Below are positions 29,906 through 39,282 of a DNA stretch of 40,433 bases, piece by piece. The position numbers and the translations under genes are program-made. This DNA is from CAZEDK01 sp964511025 (lineage in GTDB: Bacteria > Patescibacteriota > Gracilibacteria > UBA1369 > GWF2-33-10), in assembly GCA_964511025.1 (NCBI GenBank), contig CAZEDK010000008.1, positions 1 through 40,433 on the forward strand, written 5' to 3'. The notes under the pieces were generated by a model. It was not told where the DNA came from, made no database searches, and saw nothing but the letters and a program-made list of their open reading frames with translations. The first letter of the stretch is position 1. Every line of letters begins with the position of its first letter.

Positions 29906-32900
29906 ATGCAAATAATGCTAGCAAAAGCCGAAAAAAAGCTATCCGGCAAAAAAATAGAAAATTTTAAAAAGGATCTTTTTGTAGAAAATCTAAAACAAAA
30001 AGGTCTAAAAATTAATAGGTTTTTTACCAAACAAGGCGTGAACCCTCTTAACGAGATAGAATATGAAAAAAGAAGATCTGTCATCACTGAACCTGACGGA
30101 ACAATTGTTTTTGAATTCAAAGAGGTAGAGGTGCCAAGCGATTGGTCTCAATTGGCTACCGATATTCTTGCTTCCAAATATTTTCGAAAAGCCGGCGTAC
30201 CTGAAACCGAACATGAAGTAAGCGCAAAACAAGTCACACATAGAATTGCTCATACTATAAGGACTGAAGGTGAAAAAAAGGGATATTTTGTTACAACGCA
30301 AGATGCTGACGCTTTTGAATCCGAACTTGTATACATGCTTATTACGCAAAGAGGAGCTTTTAACTCGCCTGTTTGGTTCAATACCGGTCTTTGGCATGAA
30401 TATGGAATCAAAGGAAGTAAAGGTAGCTGGTTTTGTGACGAAGAAACTATGGAAACAAAAATGATAGATAACGCTTATGAGCATCCACAATGTTCTGCAT
30501 GCTTCATACAATCTGTAAATGACGACCTTATGTCAATTTTTGACCTTATCAAAAACGAAGCGAGACTTTTTAAATACGGATCTGGTACGGGAACAAATTT
30601 TTCAAAAATAAGAGGTTATCAAGAAAAACTATCAGGTGGCGGAACTTCATCAGGATTAATGTCTTTTTTGGAAGTACTTGACAGAGGAGCCGGCGCAACC
30701 AAATCAGGAGGTACAACAAGAAGAGCAGCAAAAATGGTATGCCTTGATATTGATCATCCGGAAATTTTTGATTTTGTTAACTGGAAAGTAAAAGAAGAAA
30801 AAAAAGTAAAAGCCCTAATCGCTGCGGGTTATAGTGCCGACTTTAACGGAGAAGCTTACAAGACAGTTGCCGGACAAAATTCAAATAATTCTGTACGCGT
30901 TAGTGATAAATTCATGAAAGCTGTTGAAAATGACGGTCAATGGAACACAACATTCAGAACTACCGGGCAGGTTTGTGAAACTTTCAAAGCAAGAGAATTG
31001 ATGGATCAAATTTGTCAGGCCGCTTGGGGATGTGCAGATCCAGGACTTCAATATGATACAACCATAAACGATTGGCATACTTGCAAATCAGCAGATAGAA
31101 TTTATGCTTCCAATCCATGCAGTGAATATATGTTCTTGGATAATACAGCTTGCAACTTATCTTCTTGTAATTTGATGAAATTTGTAGACAATGAAGGTAA
31201 TTTCAAAATTGAAGAATACAAACATGCTTGCAGAATATTTACTATCGCAAAAGAAATCATAGTGGGATTGGCATCCTATCCAACCCAAGAAATAGCAAGA
31301 AATAGCGTCATTTATAGGACATTAGGACTTGGATATGCAAATTTGGGCACAATGTTGATGGTAAATGGAATAGCTTACGATAGCAATGAAGGTAGATCAA
31401 TAGCCGCAGCTATAACTGCTATCATGTGCGGAGTTGCTTATGAAACTTCAGCTGAGTTAGCTTGCGTTAAAGGAACTTTTGCGGATTATGAAAGGAATAA
31501 AGAAGCAATGCTAGAAGTTATGGAAATGCACAGACAAAAAGCATACGATATTGATACTAGCACTTGCCCAAATAATTTGCTTGAAGCTGCTAAAGATTCT
31601 TGGGATAGAGCTATAGCATTCGGCAGTAAATATGGATACAGAAATGCACAAGTAACTGTCCTTGCTCCTACTGGCACTATTGGGCTGCTTATGGATTGTG
31701 ATACAACTGGTGTGGAGCCAGATTTTGCACTGGTGAAATGGAGAAAATTGTCAGGAGGTGGCTATTTCAAAATTATTAACAAATCTGTGACAAGAGCCCT
31801 TAATAAGCTTGGATATTCTGAAAAAGAAGCTAATGATATAATTACATATATGCTTGGCCATGGTACATTGAAAGGTGCTCCATACATGGATCAAGTTAAC
31901 CTTAATAAGCTTGGATATAGCAATGAAGAAATAGAAGAAGCTTTCCAGAATGTAGAAAGCAATAAAGCTTTGAACGACTGGACCCCTCATATCAATTCAA
32001 AAGAACTTAAAAAAAGAGGCTTAACAGTAGAACAAATAAACGAAATAATGAAATATGTAGAAGGAACCCAAACAGTAGAGGGAGCCCCTCATATAAAAAA
32101 TGATCATTTAGCTATATTTGATTGTGCCAACAGATGCGGATCTGGAAAAAGATTTATCGCGCCAATGGGACATGTAAAAATGATGGCCGCGGTACAACCT
32201 TTTTTGTCAGGTGCCATTTCCAAAACCGTCAACTTGCCAAACGAAGCAACAGTAGAAGATATCAAAGAAATTTATATGCAAGGCTGGGAATTGGGACTTA
32301 AAGCCATCGCACTATACAGAGATGGCTGCAAACAATCACAACCACTTAACACTTCAATGGAATCTGACAATAAAAAGGAAGATAAGTCACAATCTGTGAC
32401 TACAGTAAAAATTTCAACAGATACTCACTGGGGTCAAGCAAAAAAACTTCCACAAAAAAGAAGAGGGATTACAATTTCCTCAAAAGTAGGACCAACAAAA
32501 GTGCACCTTAGAACTGGTGAATATGATGACGGTACGCTTGGCGAAATATTTGTTGACACTTTTAAAGAAGGAGCTTCATATAGAGGTCTACTTAATTCAT
32601 TTGCCGTGGCTGTATCAATCGGTCTACAACATGGCGTGCCTTTGAAAGAATATGTAGATGCTTTTACTTTTACAAGATTCGAACCAAGTGGCATGACCAA
32701 TCATCCGAATGTCAAAACTTGTACTTCTATCATTGATTACATTTTCCGTGTAGTTGGCATGGAATATTTAAACAGAACCGACTTCGTACACGTTAAGCCG
32801 GAACAAACAGAAGCCTCTCTCAAAGAAGAACAAAGACTAAAAGATAGTGTTGGTAAAGCTATTATGACTGAACATATCATTACCCAGGAAAATGAAAGTT

Positions 32901-33052
32901 GTGATCAGACACAGATAGCTCATAATGCTGATGATTATCTTTCAAACATGATGGGTGATGCTCCAGCTTGCGACCAATGCGGTCATATAACAGTCAGAAA
33001 TGGAGCCTGCTACAAATGCACAAATTGCGGAAATTCGATGGGATGTTCTTAA
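29906..33052 (+). CDS. nrdJ: adenosylcobalamin-dependent ribonucleotide reductase (class II)
   Basis: 1048 residues, full length. Reduces ribonucleotides to deoxyribonucleotides using a B12-generated thiyl radical, without oxygen. The active-site block NPCSEYMFLDNTACNLSSCNL (from 403; thiyl Cys near 405) and the first half of the redox pair in PQCSACF (about 194-200) are present, as is APTGTIGLLMDCDTTGVEPDF (landmark PTGTIGLLMDCDT). The C-terminal TSCPD-type domain and a four-Cys tail (CDQC...CYKCTNCG) match the NrdJ class that carries a zinc-ribbon-like end. No B12 synthesis is evident, so the cofactor must be imported or scavenged. It is followed after nine bases by a GNAT gene. Confidence 0.97.
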   Translation: MQIMLAKAEKKLSGKKIENFKKDLFVENLKQKGLKINRFFTKQGVNPLNEIEYEKRRSVITEPDGTIVFEFKEVEVPSDWSQLATDILASKYFRKAGVPETEHEVSAKQVTHRIAHTIRTEGEKKGYFVTTQDADAFESELVYMLITQRGAFNSPVWFNTGLWHEYGIKGSKGSWFCDEETMETKMIDNAYEHPQCSACFIQSVNDDLMSIFDLIKNEARLFKYGSGTGTNFSKIRGYQEKLSGGGTSSGLMSFLEVLDRGAGATKSGGTTRRAAKMVCLDIDHPEIFDFVNWKVKEEKKVKALIAAGYSADFNGEAYKTVAGQNSNNSVRVSDKFMKAVENDGQWNTTFRTTGQVCETFKARELMDQICQAAWGCADPGLQYDTTINDWHTCKSADRIYASNPCSEYMFLDNTACNLSSCNLMKFVDNEGNFKIEEYKHACRIFTIAKEIIVGLASYPTQEIARNSVIYRTLGLGYANLGTMLMVNGIAYDSNEGRSIAAAITAIMCGVAYETSAELACVKGTFADYERNKEAMLEVMEMHRQKAYDIDTSTCPNNLLEAAKDSWDRAIAFGSKYGYRNAQVTVLAPTGTIGLLMDCDTTGVEPDFALVKWRKLSGGGYFKIINKSVTRALNKLGYSEKEANDIITYMLGHGTLKGAPYMDQVNLNKLGYSNEEIEEAFQNVESNKALNDWTPHINSKELKKRGLTVEQINEIMKYVEGTQTVEGAPHIKNDHLAIFDCANRCGSGKRFIAPMGHVKMMAAVQPFLSGAISKTVNLPNEATVEDIKEIYMQGWELGLKAIALYRDGCKQSQPLNTSMESDNKKEDKSQSVTTVKISTDTHWGQAKKLPQKRRGITISSKVGPTKVHLRTGEYDDGTLGEIFVDTFKEGASYRGLLNSFAVAVSIGLQHGVPLKEYVDAFTFTRFEPSGMTNHPNVKTCTSIIDYIFRVVGMEYLNRTDFVHVKPEQTEASLKEEQRLKDSVGKAIMTEHIITQENESCDQTQIAHNADDYLSNMMGDAPACDQCGHITVRNGACYKCTNCGNSMGCS

Positions 33053-33061
33053 GGAAAAACT

Positions 33062-33520
33062 ATGAATATCAAACTTCGAAAAGCTAAACAGGAAGATATC
33101 AAATTGCTTAGAGAATTTGAGCAAAAATTAATAGAACATGAAAGAACAGTTGAAAAAAGCTTAAAACAAGCTGGCCAAATGCAATATTATGATATCGATG
33201 CACTTATTAATGACAAAACATCAGCTACAGTCATAATTGCTGAAGTTGATCAAAATCCTGTCGGCTGTGGTTTTGGAAAAATAAAAGAAAATCATCCTTG
33301 TTATAAAAATCAATATTATGGCTATATTGGCTTGATATATGTAGATAAAAACTATAGAGGCAATAAGATTTGCAGTAGAATTCTGGATAAAATTGTTCAA
33401 TGGTTTAAAGAACAAAATATAACCGATATTATATTAAGGGTCTACGACAATAATAAAGACACGCTAGAAGTGTATAAAAAATATGGATTCAATTACTACA
33501 TCCACGAAATGAAACTTTAA
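33062..33520 (+). CDS. GNAT-family N-acetyltransferase
   Basis: 152 residues. The acetyl-CoA block is YIGLIYVDKNYRGNKICSRIL (landmarks GLIYVDKNYRGNKIC), followed by the motif-B end VYDNNKDTLEVYKKYGF. The pyrophosphate loop RGNKIC is a mild variant of (Q/R)xxGx(G/A). The substrate is unknown. It starts nine bases after nrdJ and is probably co-transcribed. Confidence 0.88.
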   Translation: MNIKLRKAKQEDIKLLREFEQKLIEHERTVEKSLKQAGQMQYYDIDALINDKTSATVIIAEVDQNPVGCGFGKIKENHPCYKNQYYGYIGLIYVDKNYRGNKICSRILDKIVQWFKEQNITDIILRVYDNNKDTLEVYKKYGFNYYIHEMKL

Positions 33521-33560
33521 CGAGAAGCGGAAACACAATCAAAGACGCACGAGAAAAAAG

Positions 33561-34817
33561 TTAAAAGTTCGCTATTTTATAAAATGGACAGAAATAAAGC
33601 TCCGTATTGTTTAAAATTACCTTTGCATCAAAATTTAAATTAATCAAAAAAGCTTTTGATGGACGGTATTTCTCTATATAATTTCGTAATGATTTAGGTA
33701 TTATTGGACTTTTTAACATTTGATATTTAACTTCACAAGGAAATTGTTCAACGCCTTTATCAATAATAAAATCTACTTCCGCGCCATCTTTTGTGCGCCA
33801 AAAATGAATTTTACAAAAATTATCTTGCGCATATTCAACAAGCTTATTCGCAACAAAATTTTGGAACAAAAAACCAAGATTTTCAGAATAATCATTAATT
33901 TTTCCAAAAATTCCCAAAATGTAATTGCGCATACCCATGTCTTCAAAATAAAAGATAGGAGACTTGATAATCTCTTTTTTCACATTAGTAAAATACGGAG
34001 TAACTTCATAAATCATGAATATTTTCTGAAGATAATAAATGTATTCTTTGATTGTTACGTAAGACAAACCGGTCGNNNNNNNNNNCCGAGAAAGTTCATT
34101 GATATTATTGATTTGACCAGCTTGCGAAGCAATTATTTTGATCAATTTTCGCAAATCATCTGTTTTGCGTATTCCAGTAAGATAAGCGATGTCTCTTTCC
34201 AAAGCACTTTGATAAATTTCATTAATTATAATGCTTTTATATTTCAAACTTTCTTCCAAAACAACTCTTGGATAACCTCCGAAATTCATATATTCATCTA
34301 ATAACAATTTAATTTTCTGAGTTTCTAAGATACAAAAATCTTTTAAATTATTTTCATATCTATATTCAGTCTTATAATTCACAAATTCCTCAAAAGACAA
34401 AGTATTTACATTGAAAATTCTTTTTCTGCCAGCCAAAGATTCATGAATTTTCTCTTTTAATTCAAGACTACCTGAACCTGAAACTATGAATTTATAAGGT
34501 AAATTCATATCATACAAACCCTTAAGAAAAAGTCCTGCATTTTCTTTCCTTTGAATTTCATCTATAAAAACATAAGCATTGAACGAGCCTATTTCCAATT
34601 TAATTTTTTGTAATAATTTGTCCTGTGATTCAAAAAAAATATTATCTGTTTCGATATCGAGATTCAAAAAAACCGTTTTCGCGCCTTGTCGCTCAACATA
34701 ATTCTTCAAACACATCATCAATGTACTTTTGCCGGACTGTCTTGGACCAACTATCAAAGTTATTTCCTTTTGGCTAAGGTGACTTTGAAGTTCGTTAAAC
34801 AATTTTCTTTTAATCAT
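33561..34817 (-). CDS. AAA-family ATPase with DUF4143 domain, interrupted by an assembly gap
   Basis: Second AAA_14/DUF4143 protein of the window. Walker A GPRQSGKST near 22-30, Walker B YVFIDEIQR, GSGSLELKEKI and SLAGRKR; the C-terminal nuclease-like part shows GAEVDFIIDKG...PCEVKY. I start at MIKRKLF; a longer frame to 34895 runs into secA and has no family match. Ten N at 34076-34085 fall in the winged-helix segment (ELSR-gap-TGLSYVTIKEY). Relatives have about two residues between ELS and TGLS, so the true gap may be as little as one base. Functional detail is unknown. Confidence 0.82.
   Translation of the reverse strand: MIKRKLFNELQSHLSQKEITLIVGPRQSGKSTLMMCLKNYVERQGAKTVFLNLDIETDNIFFESQDKLLQKIKLEIGSFNAYVFIDEIQRKENAGLFLKGLYDMNLPYKFIVSGSGSLELKEKIHESLAGRKRIFNVNTLSFEEFVNYKTEYRYENNLKDFCILETQKIKLLLDEYMNFGGYPRVVLEESLKYKSIIINEIYQSALERDIAYLTGIRKTDDLRKLIKIIASQAGQINNINELSRXXXXTGLSYVTIKEYIYYLQKIFMIYEVTPYFTNVKKEIIKSPIFYFEDMGMRNYILGIFGKINDYSENLGFLFQNFVANKLVEYAQDNFCKIHFWRTKDGAEVDFIIDKGVEQFPCEVKYQMLKSPIIPKSLRNYIEKYRPSKAFLINLNFDAKVILNNTELYFCPFYKIANF
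34076..34085. other. assembly gap (10 N)
   Basis: Ten undetermined bases join two contigs inside the ATPase gene. The flanks CGGTCG and CCGAG keep the protein family in frame if the real gap is 1, 4, 7 or 10 bases. Confidence 0.99.
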
Positions 34818-34839
34818 ACTTACATTATAGCCCGAGTTT

Positions 34840-37464
34840 TTATAAAGTACAACATTTCTTATACTTCTTGCCACTACCACATGGACATGGATCATTGCGA
34901 CCTATACTTGGCATAGCTCCATTGTCTGACTTCCTTGGCTCATTAGCTTTGATCAGTTTAATTTGTCCCATTGTCGAACCGGAAATGCTTTCCTCATTTG
35001 TCATAAATTTTTGTTGTATCATTTTAAGCTTTTCAGCTGCAGTTTTATCTATAATATTTGCTTTGAAGATTCCATTGACTACCTGAGATTGAATATTTTG
35101 CTGCAATTTATCAAACAAATGATATGCTTCGGTCTTATATACAACTAATGGATCTCTCTGTCCGTAGCCACTTAACGAAACCGAAGAACGCAGATCACTC
35201 ATCTCAGTAATATGAGTCATCCACAGGCTATCCAAAACTCGCAGAAAAATCATTCTTTCTATCTCACGCAAAGCTCGCGAGCCATTTTGCTCCGTAAAAT
35301 CAGGAATTTCTTTTTCTTTTATTTCGTAGTTTTGAAAAAAATGATTTTTCACAGCTTCTATCAATGCTTCTGTATCTTGTAATTTTGCTATATGTTCAAA
35401 ATCTAATTTATTATCAGTTAAGGTGCTAACCGCGTTAACCGACTCGGAAATCTCTTTATAATCAAAATCTTTTACATGTTTGCCAATAGTATGAGCCAAA
35501 ATTATCGCTTCAGCTTCTTTTTCGATAAGAATTATAATTTCATTTTTTATGTTTTCTTCTTTGAGAATTTGTTTTCTTTTTCCGTAAATAATTTCTCTAT
35601 GATGATTCATAACATCATCATATTCAACCAAATGATTTCTAAGATCAAAATTATATCCTTCCACTTTTTTCTGCGCTCCTTCAATAGATCTGCTAATAAT
35701 ACCATTTTCAATCGGCATATCATCAGGGATATTGAGCGTATCCATAATTTGACGAATCCTGTCCCCACCAAAAATTCTCATTATATCATCATCCATTGAC
35801 ACATAAAACTGACTGAAACCAGAATCCCCCTGACGACCACTTCTACCTCTAAGCTGATTGTCTATACGTCTACTTTCATGCCTTTCCGTGCCAATAATAT
35901 ATAAACCTCCAAGTTCTTTGACTCCTTCTGCCAATTTGATATCCGTACCTCTACCTGCCATATTTGTTGCTATGGTCACAGCAAATTTTTCACCGGCTTT
36001 TGCAATTATTTCAGCTTCTTTTTCATGATATTTTGCGTTTAAGACGGTATGAGAAATCCCTGCAGTTTGCAAAGCTTCACTTAATTTTTCAGATTTTTCT
36101 ATCGAAACGGTACCTATCAATACAGGCTGTCCTTTTTCATATATATTTTTGACTTTTTTTGCTATAGCCTGAAACTTTGCTTTTTGATGTTTATAGATCG
36201 CATCATGTAGATCAACACGTGCTACAGGCTGATTTGTAGGGATCACAACAGTTTCGAGATTGTAAATTTTCGCAAATTCTTCAGCTTCAGTAAGGGCTGT
36301 ACCCGTCATACCTGCAAGTTTGTCAAAAAGTCTGAAATAATTCTGAAAACTTATTGTTGCCAAGGTCTTGCTCTCTCTTTTAACTATTACTTTTTCTTTT
36401 GCTTCTATAGCCTGATGCAGTCCAGAAGAAAAACGACGACCCGGCATAAGACGCCCAGTAAATTCATCAACTATCATTACCTCTCCATCTCGAACTACAT
36501 AATCTATATCAATCTTAAATATCGCATGTGCTTTGAGAGCCTGTTCTATATGATTCACTTCTTCAAATCCTTTTTCCGTATATATATTTTCAACGCCAAG
36601 AAATTTTTCCATCTTAGAAATCCCTTCTTCGGTCAGTGTCACCACCCTTTGTTTCTCATCAATATTATAATCCGCGTCTTCTTTGAGTTTCTTAACAAGT
36701 TCGCAATAAACATTGTATTTTTCAGTTGATTGCTCTGCTGACGCGGAAATAATCAGAGGAGTTCTTGCTTCATCAATCAAAATTGAATCCACCTCGTCAA
36801 CTATAGCGTAGTGCAAATTGCGCTGAACTATTTCTTCCATAGTTCCTGCCATATTATCTCGCAAATAATCAAAGCCAAATTCATTGTTTGTGCCATATGT
36901 AATATCAGCATTATAAGCTGCTTTTTTTTCTGCCGGATTTTGTCCGTTAAAAATTACACCAGTAGTCAAACCAAGAAATTCGAAAAGTCCCGTCATCCAC
37001 TCCCTATCCCTATGCGCAAGATAATCATTAACAGTAACTAAAAAAGCTCCTTTACCACTCAAAGAATTCAAATAAAGCGGCAAGGTGGCAACAAGAGTTT
37101 TACCTTCTCCTGTTTTCATTTCAGCAATTTTACCTTGATGCAAAGTAATACCACCAATAAGCTGTACATCATATGGAACCATGTCCCATACCTTCTCGCG
37201 ATCTCGTACTTTCCATGATTTTCCATTAAGTCTTCTACAGGCATTTTTCACAAGCGCAAAAGCTTCCGGTAAAATATCATCTATGCTTTGCCCGTCCAAA
37301 ATTCTTTTTTTAAATTCATTTGTTTTGTCAACAAAATTTTCATCTTTTAAATCTTTTTGATATTGCAACTCAAACTCATTAATCAAATCCACAGTAGATT
37401 GAAGACTTTTTATAAATTTTTCATTCGGATCACCTATGATTTTTGAAAGTATTCTTCTAAGCAA
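34840..37464 (-). CDS. secA: protein translocase motor SecA
   Basis: 874 residues. Drives protein export through SecYEG with ATP. Walker A MKTGEGKTLVA near 97-107, DYLAHRDREWM, GTNNEFGFDYLRDNM, DEAD-type DEVDSILIDEARTPL, the second RecA-half motif GRGTDIKL and RLRGRSGRQGDSG-type RGRSGRQGD (landmarks). The tail ends GRNDPCPCGSGKKYKKCC, the zinc-binding SEC-C motif that contacts SecB-like factors or the ribosome. Length and domains are normal. It is divergent from mgtE across 129 bases. Confidence 0.97.
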   Translation of the reverse strand: MLRRILSKIIGDPNEKFIKSLQSTVDLINEFELQYQKDLKDENFVDKTNEFKKRILDGQSIDDILPEAFALVKNACRRLNGKSWKVRDREKVWDMVPYDVQLIGGITLHQGKIAEMKTGEGKTLVATLPLYLNSLSGKGAFLVTVNDYLAHRDREWMTGLFEFLGLTTGVIFNGQNPAEKKAAYNADITYGTNNEFGFDYLRDNMAGTMEEIVQRNLHYAIVDEVDSILIDEARTPLIISASAEQSTEKYNVYCELVKKLKEDADYNIDEKQRVVTLTEEGISKMEKFLGVENIYTEKGFEEVNHIEQALKAHAIFKIDIDYVVRDGEVMIVDEFTGRLMPGRRFSSGLHQAIEAKEKVIVKRESKTLATISFQNYFRLFDKLAGMTGTALTEAEEFAKIYNLETVVIPTNQPVARVDLHDAIYKHQKAKFQAIAKKVKNIYEKGQPVLIGTVSIEKSEKLSEALQTAGISHTVLNAKYHEKEAEIIAKAGEKFAVTIATNMAGRGTDIKLAEGVKELGGLYIIGTERHESRRIDNQLRGRSGRQGDSGFSQFYVSMDDDIMRIFGGDRIRQIMDTLNIPDDMPIENGIISRSIEGAQKKVEGYNFDLRNHLVEYDDVMNHHREIIYGKRKQILKEENIKNEIIILIEKEAEAIILAHTIGKHVKDFDYKEISESVNAVSTLTDNKLDFEHIAKLQDTEALIEAVKNHFFQNYEIKEKEIPDFTEQNGSRALREIERMIFLRVLDSLWMTHITEMSDLRSSVSLSGYGQRDPLVVYKTEAYHLFDKLQQNIQSQVVNGIFKANIIDKTAAEKLKMIQQKFMTNEESISGSTMGQIKLIKANEPRKSDNGAMPSIGRNDPCPCGSGKKYKKCCTL

Positions 37465-37495
37465 TGTTAATTATTTATTGATGAAATGCCCAATA

Positions 37496-37504
37496 CTTAT
37501 ATCA
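37496..37504 (-). promoter_or_regulatory. extended -10 promoter of secA
   Basis: TGATATAAG on the minus strand (TGN-TATAAG), with no clear -35. It lies about 32 bases before the secA ATG. Confidence 0.5.
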
Positions 37505-37554
37505 TGAAGATTAAAAAAAATCACATAAAAATCTTCCCATTTACACACAAAACA

Positions 37555-37563
37555 TGCTAGAAT
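37555..37563 (+). promoter_or_regulatory. extended -10 promoter of mgtE
   Basis: TGCTAGAAT (TGN-TAGAAT) about 30 bases before the mgtE ATG, without a good -35. No M-box-like Mg2+ riboswitch can fit in the remaining leader. An inverted repeat GAAGATT/AATCTTC (37506-37536) lies just upstream, shared by the divergent secA promoter region. Confidence 0.5.
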
Positions 37564-37593
37564 GGAAGGATTTTTAAAAAAACTTTTTAAAAT

Positions 37594-38847
37594 ATGTCCA
37601 TTGAAGAATTTAATCATTTACTACACAAGCTCAGTTTTGATGTCAAAAATCGTCAAAAGATATTTTTGTCATTGCCAAACAAAATGCGCGCGTCGGTATT
37701 ACTACATTTAAGCAAAAAAACTAAATCTCAAATAATCACACAGTTACCTGATAGAGATTTGGTATATACCCTTGAACATTTGGATCCTGACGAAGCAACC
37801 GATATTATTCAACTATTAGCAAAGGAAAAACAAGAAGAGATTATCAAACAAATCAATGAAGACTTAAAAAACGATATAGAAATTTTAACTCAATTTGACC
37901 CAAAGAGCGCGGCAGGAATGATGAATCTTGATTATATCCAAGTAGAAAAAGCAGACAGCATAGCAAAAGTATCAAAACAATTTAGAATTCACGAAAAACG
38001 AACAGGCAGACTTCCTGCTATTCTTGTTATGCATACAGGTAAACTAATAGGCTATTTACCAGGCGACGCATTAGGCCTTGCTTTGTCAACTGATTTCGCC
38101 GGGAAATATGTAAAAAAAATCCCAACAGTCAGACATAACGCTTCTCACGATGAAGTAATCAATATTTTTCGACATCATCCACACAATAAAATAGTTGTAT
38201 TTGGCAAAAATAATAACGTCGTTGGTATAATATATTCTGACGACATTCTCAAGATTCTCGACAAAGAAGTGGCATCTGCTCTATATGATTTTGCCGGCGT
38301 ACATGAAGAAGAAAGTGTCATGGATACTGCAATACAAAAAATCAAATCACGCTATAAATGGCTGATTATAAATCTTGCGACAGCATTTTTGGCGGCTTTT
38401 ACCGTTGGCATTTTTCAAGAAACCATTTCAAAATATGTTTTACTTGCAGTCTATATGCCTATTGTTGCCGGAATGGGAGGGAATGCAGGCACCCAAACAT
38501 TAGCAATCTTGGTAAGAGGAATTGCGCTCAAGCAAATTGATTTCAAAAAATGCTTGCCTGCCCTAAAAAGAGAGCTTATCGCAGCCTTTACAAATGGCTT
38601 AATAAATGGGATCTTAGTTGCCAGCGTTGTCATTATTTTCAACAGAGATATCAAAATAGCATTCATACTTGCCATGGCAATGATTATTAATTTGCTGGTA
38701 GCTGCGTTTTTTGGAACTTTGGTCCCACTTATTATGGAAAAATTAGGCAAAGATCCGGCAACATCAGCCACAATTTTTATTACTACAGCAACTGATGTCT
38801 TAGGTTTTCTAGCATTTCTTGGCATCGCAACTGCAATTTTGGAATAA
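37594..38847 (+). CDS. mgtE: magnesium transporter MgtE
   Basis: 417 residues. An N-terminal helical domain (FLSLPNKMRASVLLHLSKKT region, with LEHLDPDEATDIIQLL), a pair of CBS domains near 130-245, and a membrane domain of five helices with the pore motif PIVAGMGGNAGTQT near 290-303. The cytoplasmic domains bind Mg2+ and gate the channel. It is complete and has its own promoter. Confidence 0.95.
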   Translation: MSIEEFNHLLHKLSFDVKNRQKIFLSLPNKMRASVLLHLSKKTKSQIITQLPDRDLVYTLEHLDPDEATDIIQLLAKEKQEEIIKQINEDLKNDIEILTQFDPKSAAGMMNLDYIQVEKADSIAKVSKQFRIHEKRTGRLPAILVMHTGKLIGYLPGDALGLALSTDFAGKYVKKIPTVRHNASHDEVINIFRHHPHNKIVVFGKNNNVVGIIYSDDILKILDKEVASALYDFAGVHEEESVMDTAIQKIKSRYKWLIINLATAFLAAFTVGIFQETISKYVLLAVYMPIVAGMGGNAGTQTLAILVRGIALKQIDFKKCLPALKRELIAAFTNGLINGILVASVVIIFNRDIKIAFILAMAMIINLLVAAFFGTLVPLIMEKLGKDPATSATIFITTATDVLGFLAFLGIATAILE

Positions 38848-38890
38848 ATTACAACACATTTTTTAGAAAAATCTACTATAAATTATTCTT

Positions 38891-38920
38891 TCTCAGCTCT
38901 CAGCTCTCGAATCTCAGATC
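38891..38920. repeat. short tandem repeat before the small ORF
   Basis: TCTCAGCTCT-CAGCTCT-CGAATCTCAG-type repeats. The string TCTCAGCTCT also occurs in the minus-strand coding sequence of the gltX insertion, and TCTCGA recurs in both, so the two may share an origin. Confidence 0.45.
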
Positions 38921-38927
38921 TAAATCA

Positions 38928-38936
38928 TGCTATAAT
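38928..38936 (+). promoter_or_regulatory. consensus extended -10 promoter of the small ORF
   Basis: TGCTATAAT, a perfect extended -10, 25 bases before the ATG at 38962. It is the best -10 in the window and argues that the small ORF is transcribed. Confidence 0.65.
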
Positions 38937-38961
38937 TACAAGATTTCCTAAAATTAACACT

Positions 38962-39282
38962 ATGATGACATTCTTAAATCACGCAACAAAGATCTTGGGA
39001 GCAAGATTAATATATAACAGAAGAGGAGGCAGAGGTGGAGATAGTCGTGGAACTGAAATTCCTCATGACATCGAAAACTCACAATCACCATCTGAAGCTT
39101 TAAAAGCATTAGCGAGTAAAATCGAGGATCCCAGAGCTAAATTAGTAGCACTTAATAATGCAGGATTATTTGAAGGTCCATTTGCATCTGACAAAGGCAA
39201 TGATTATAGAAACACGAGAAATGAAAAATACTTTCAACGCGAAGGTGGGATTGTAGAAAACAATCCGCAACAAAAAGTCTAA
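38962..39282 (+). CDS. small orphan protein
   Basis: 106 residues, unrecognised. A short hydrophobic N-terminus (MMTFLNHATKILGARLIY), an Arg/Gly-rich stretch (RRGGRGGDSRG), a helix-prone middle (SEALKALASKIEDPRAKLVA) and a disordered polar tail. The Gly-Arg run could bind RNA, or the first 20 residues could be a membrane or targeting helix; neither is shown. A consensus extended -10 precedes it and its stop overlaps that of the convergent transferase gene in CTAA, both of which support a real gene. Confidence 0.55.
   Translation: MMTFLNHATKILGARLIYNRRGGRGGDSRGTEIPHDIENSQSPSEALKALASKIEDPRAKLVALNNAGLFEGPFASDKGNDYRNTRNEKYFQREGGIVENNPQQKV

Noticed and set aside
34818..34895. Longer N-terminus of the second AAA ATPase reaching into secA.
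   Set aside because: The added residues overlap the conserved SecA zinc-binding tail on the same strand in another frame; the family start is MIKRKLF.
37465..37593. Mg2+ riboswitch (M-box) before mgtE.
   Set aside because: The leader after the extended -10 is only about 25 bases, too short for any M-box.
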